Source: Lachnospiraceae bacterium (GTDB lineage: Bacteria; Bacillota; Clostridia; Lachnospirales; Lachnospiraceae). Taken from it: a DNA stretch of 13,238 nucleotides. The notes under the pieces were generated by a model that was not told where the DNA came from, searched no databases, and worked only from the letters and a program-made list of their open reading frames with translations. The DNA lies in contig CAAHDV010000202.1 in assembly GCA_900770535.1 (NCBI GenBank), positions 1-13,238 of the forward strand, in the 5' to 3' direction. This document shows positions 12,133-13,238 of the stretch, in pieces; position 1 is the first letter of the stretch, and each line of letters begins with the position of its first letter. Both the position numbers and the translations under genes were made by a program.

Positions 12133-13238
12133 ATGGCAAAAAAAATCATGATCCAGGGAACTATGTCCAACTCAGGCAAGAGCTTCCTGGCGGCGGCCCT
12201 GTGCCGGATTTTAAAACAGGATGGCTACCGCGTGGCACCGTTTAAATCCCAGAACATGGCGCTCAATTCCTACATTACCAAAGACGGGCTGGAAATCGGG
12301 CGGGCCCAGGCCATGCAGGCTGAGGCAGCAGGAATCGCGCCCACGGTAGACATGAACCCGATCCTGTTAAAACCCACCAGCCAGATGGGAAGCCAGGTGA
12401 TCGTAAACGGCGAGGTGTTCGGAAACTTAAGAGCCATGGACTATTACCGCCGCAAAACGGAATTTATTCCGGCAGTCCGGGAGGCATTTGAACGGCTGGA
12501 GAGCCAGTTCGATGCCATTGTCCTGGAAGGAGCAGGAAGTCCGGCAGAGATTAACCTGCGGGACAATGATATCGTCAATATGGGTATGGCAAAGATTGCG
12601 AATGCGCCGGTGCTTCTGGTAGGAGATATTGACCGGGGCGGCGTGTTTGCCTCCCTTTATGGAACTGTCAGCCTGCTGGAGCCGGAGGAGCGGGCCCGGA
12701 TCAAAGGCCTTGTCATCAACAAGTTCCGTGGTGATGTAAAGATTCTGGAGCCAGGCCTTCGCATGATCGAGGAGCGGCTTCACATTCCGGTGGTGGGGGT
12801 GATCCCCATGGAGCAGATTGACCTGGATGATGAGGACAGCTTATCCGACCGCCTGGTACGGACGGAAGTGCAGGAGGGTCTGGATGTGGCGGTGATCCAT
12901 CTGCCGCACATCTCCAATTTTACCGATTTTAACGCGTTGGAGCACTATGACGGCGTTTCCCTGCGCTATGTGGACCGGGTGGCTCAGTTGGGACGGCCGG
13001 ATCTGATCCTTCTGCCGGGAACGAAAAATACCATGGCTGACTTAAAATGGCTGCGGGAGAGCGGACTGGAGGCCATGATCCAGCGTCTGGTGGAGGAGCA
13101 GAAGATTCCGGTCATCGGAATCTGCGGCGGTTACCAGATGTTAGGCGAACACCTTTCGGATCCGGAGGGTGTGGAAGGCGAGCCGGGAAGCACCATGCGG
13201 GGCATGGGACTTCTGGCGGCAGAGACTATCTTTGCGGC
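12133..13238 (+). CDS. cobQ: Cobyric acid synthase (adenosylcobyric acid synthase), 3'-truncated by window end
   Basis: CobQ (CbiP) amidates the b, d, e and g side chains of adenosylcobyrinic acid a,c-diamide using glutamine and ATP. The window holds 368 codons of a protein usually near 490-510 residues; no stop is reached before 13238. The N-terminal dethiobiotin-synthetase-like ATP domain shows [19 protein letters not shown] at 7-25, [10 protein letters not shown] at 37-46, [12 protein letters not shown] at 131-142, [16 protein letters not shown] at 163-178 and INKFRGD at 195-201. The glutamine amidotransferase domain begins around residue 251 with LPGTKNT at 294-300 and [10 protein letters not shown] at 329-338, where C331 (codon at 13123) is the expected nucleophile. 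The catalytic His lies beyond the window. AAGGGGG ending at 12125 gives a 7-nt spacing to ATG 12133. Confidence 0.95.
   Translation, partial: MAKKIMIQGTMSNSGKSFLAAALCRILKQDGYRVAPFKSQNMALNSYITKDGLEIGRAQAMQAEAAGIAPTVDMNPILLKPTSQMGSQVIVNGEVFGNLRAMDYYRRKTEFIPAVREAFERLESQFDAIVLEGAGSPAEINLRDNDIVNMGMAKIANAPVLLVGDIDRGGVFASLYGTVSLLEPEERARIKGLVINKFRGDVKILEPGLRMIEERLHIPVVGVIPMEQIDLDDEDSLSDRLVRTEVQEGLDVAVIHLPHISNFTDFNALEHYDGVSLRYVDRVAQLGRPDLILLPGTKNTMADLKWLRESGLEAMIQRLVEEQKIPVIGICGGYQMLGEHLSDPEGVEGEPGSTMRGMGLLAAETIFA

Noticed and set aside
1-13238. CRISPR array, transposon, tRNA/rRNA genes, toxin-antitoxin or defence island
   Set aside because: No regularly spaced repeats, transposase, integrase, RNA-gene sequence or defence-type gene was recognised; nearly all sequence is accounted for by housekeeping and metabolic genes on one strand.

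Overview
The window is 13.2 kb of ordinary-looking chromosome with every recognisable gene on the + strand. It probably comes from an anaerobic Firmicute of the Clostridia, most likely Lachnospiraceae. That placement is my inference from gene order, strong GGAGG-type ribosome binding sites, moderately high GC, an Etf-linked FAD dehydrogenase typical of anaerobes, and cobalamin genes. No rRNA, tRNA, CRISPR array, transposase or phage gene is visible.

Region 1 (1-5617) is an RNA and cell-envelope housekeeping cluster: the 3' end of ireB, ruvX, a DUF1292 (YrzB-like) gene, RNase J, a short membrane protein resembling only the N-terminal part of MltG/YceG, a TrmR-type O-methyltransferase and a U32-family TrhP-type protein. 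It parallels the Bacillus subtilis order yrzL-yrrK-yrzB-yrrL-yrrM-yrrN/yrrO. Three things differ: RNase J sits between yrzB and the yrrL position, the yrrL equivalent is truncated to its membrane anchor and LysM-like domain, and one U32 gene replaces two. TrmR and TrhP act in sequence on wobble uridine of tRNA (U34 to ho5U to mo5U). RNase J has an unusual ~200-residue charged N-terminal extension with six-residue repeats. The cluster ends at a clear intrinsic terminator (5589-5615).

Region 2 (5618-9272) is a three-gene operon with its own extended -10 promoter: etfB, an etfA carrying an N-terminal two-[4Fe-4S] ferredoxin module, and a GlcD/LctD-type FAD-dependent 2-hydroxyacid dehydrogenase. 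The layout matches the electron-confurcating lactate dehydrogenase LctBCD of Acetobacterium woodii, in which lactate oxidation to pyruvate by NAD+ is driven by reduced ferredoxin. No lactate permease or racemase follows. The operon is closed by a 78-nt near-complete inverted repeat (9195-9272) with a 17-bp perfect GC-rich core.

Region 3 (9273-13238) is a cobalamin (anaerobic-type) biosynthesis run: cobJ/cbiH, cobT, cobM/cbiF and the first three quarters of cobQ/cbiP, cut by the window end. cobJ has a consensus-like promoter and a short leader with no room for a cobalamin riboswitch. cobT-cobM-cobQ are translationally tight (4-nt overlap, then 2-nt gap).

I found no convincing undescribed multi-gene system. 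The observations most worth a second look are the stand-alone MltG-like fragment, the RNase J extension and its placement, the long inverted repeat, the Etf/dehydrogenase operon without transporter, and the riboswitch-free cobJ promoter.
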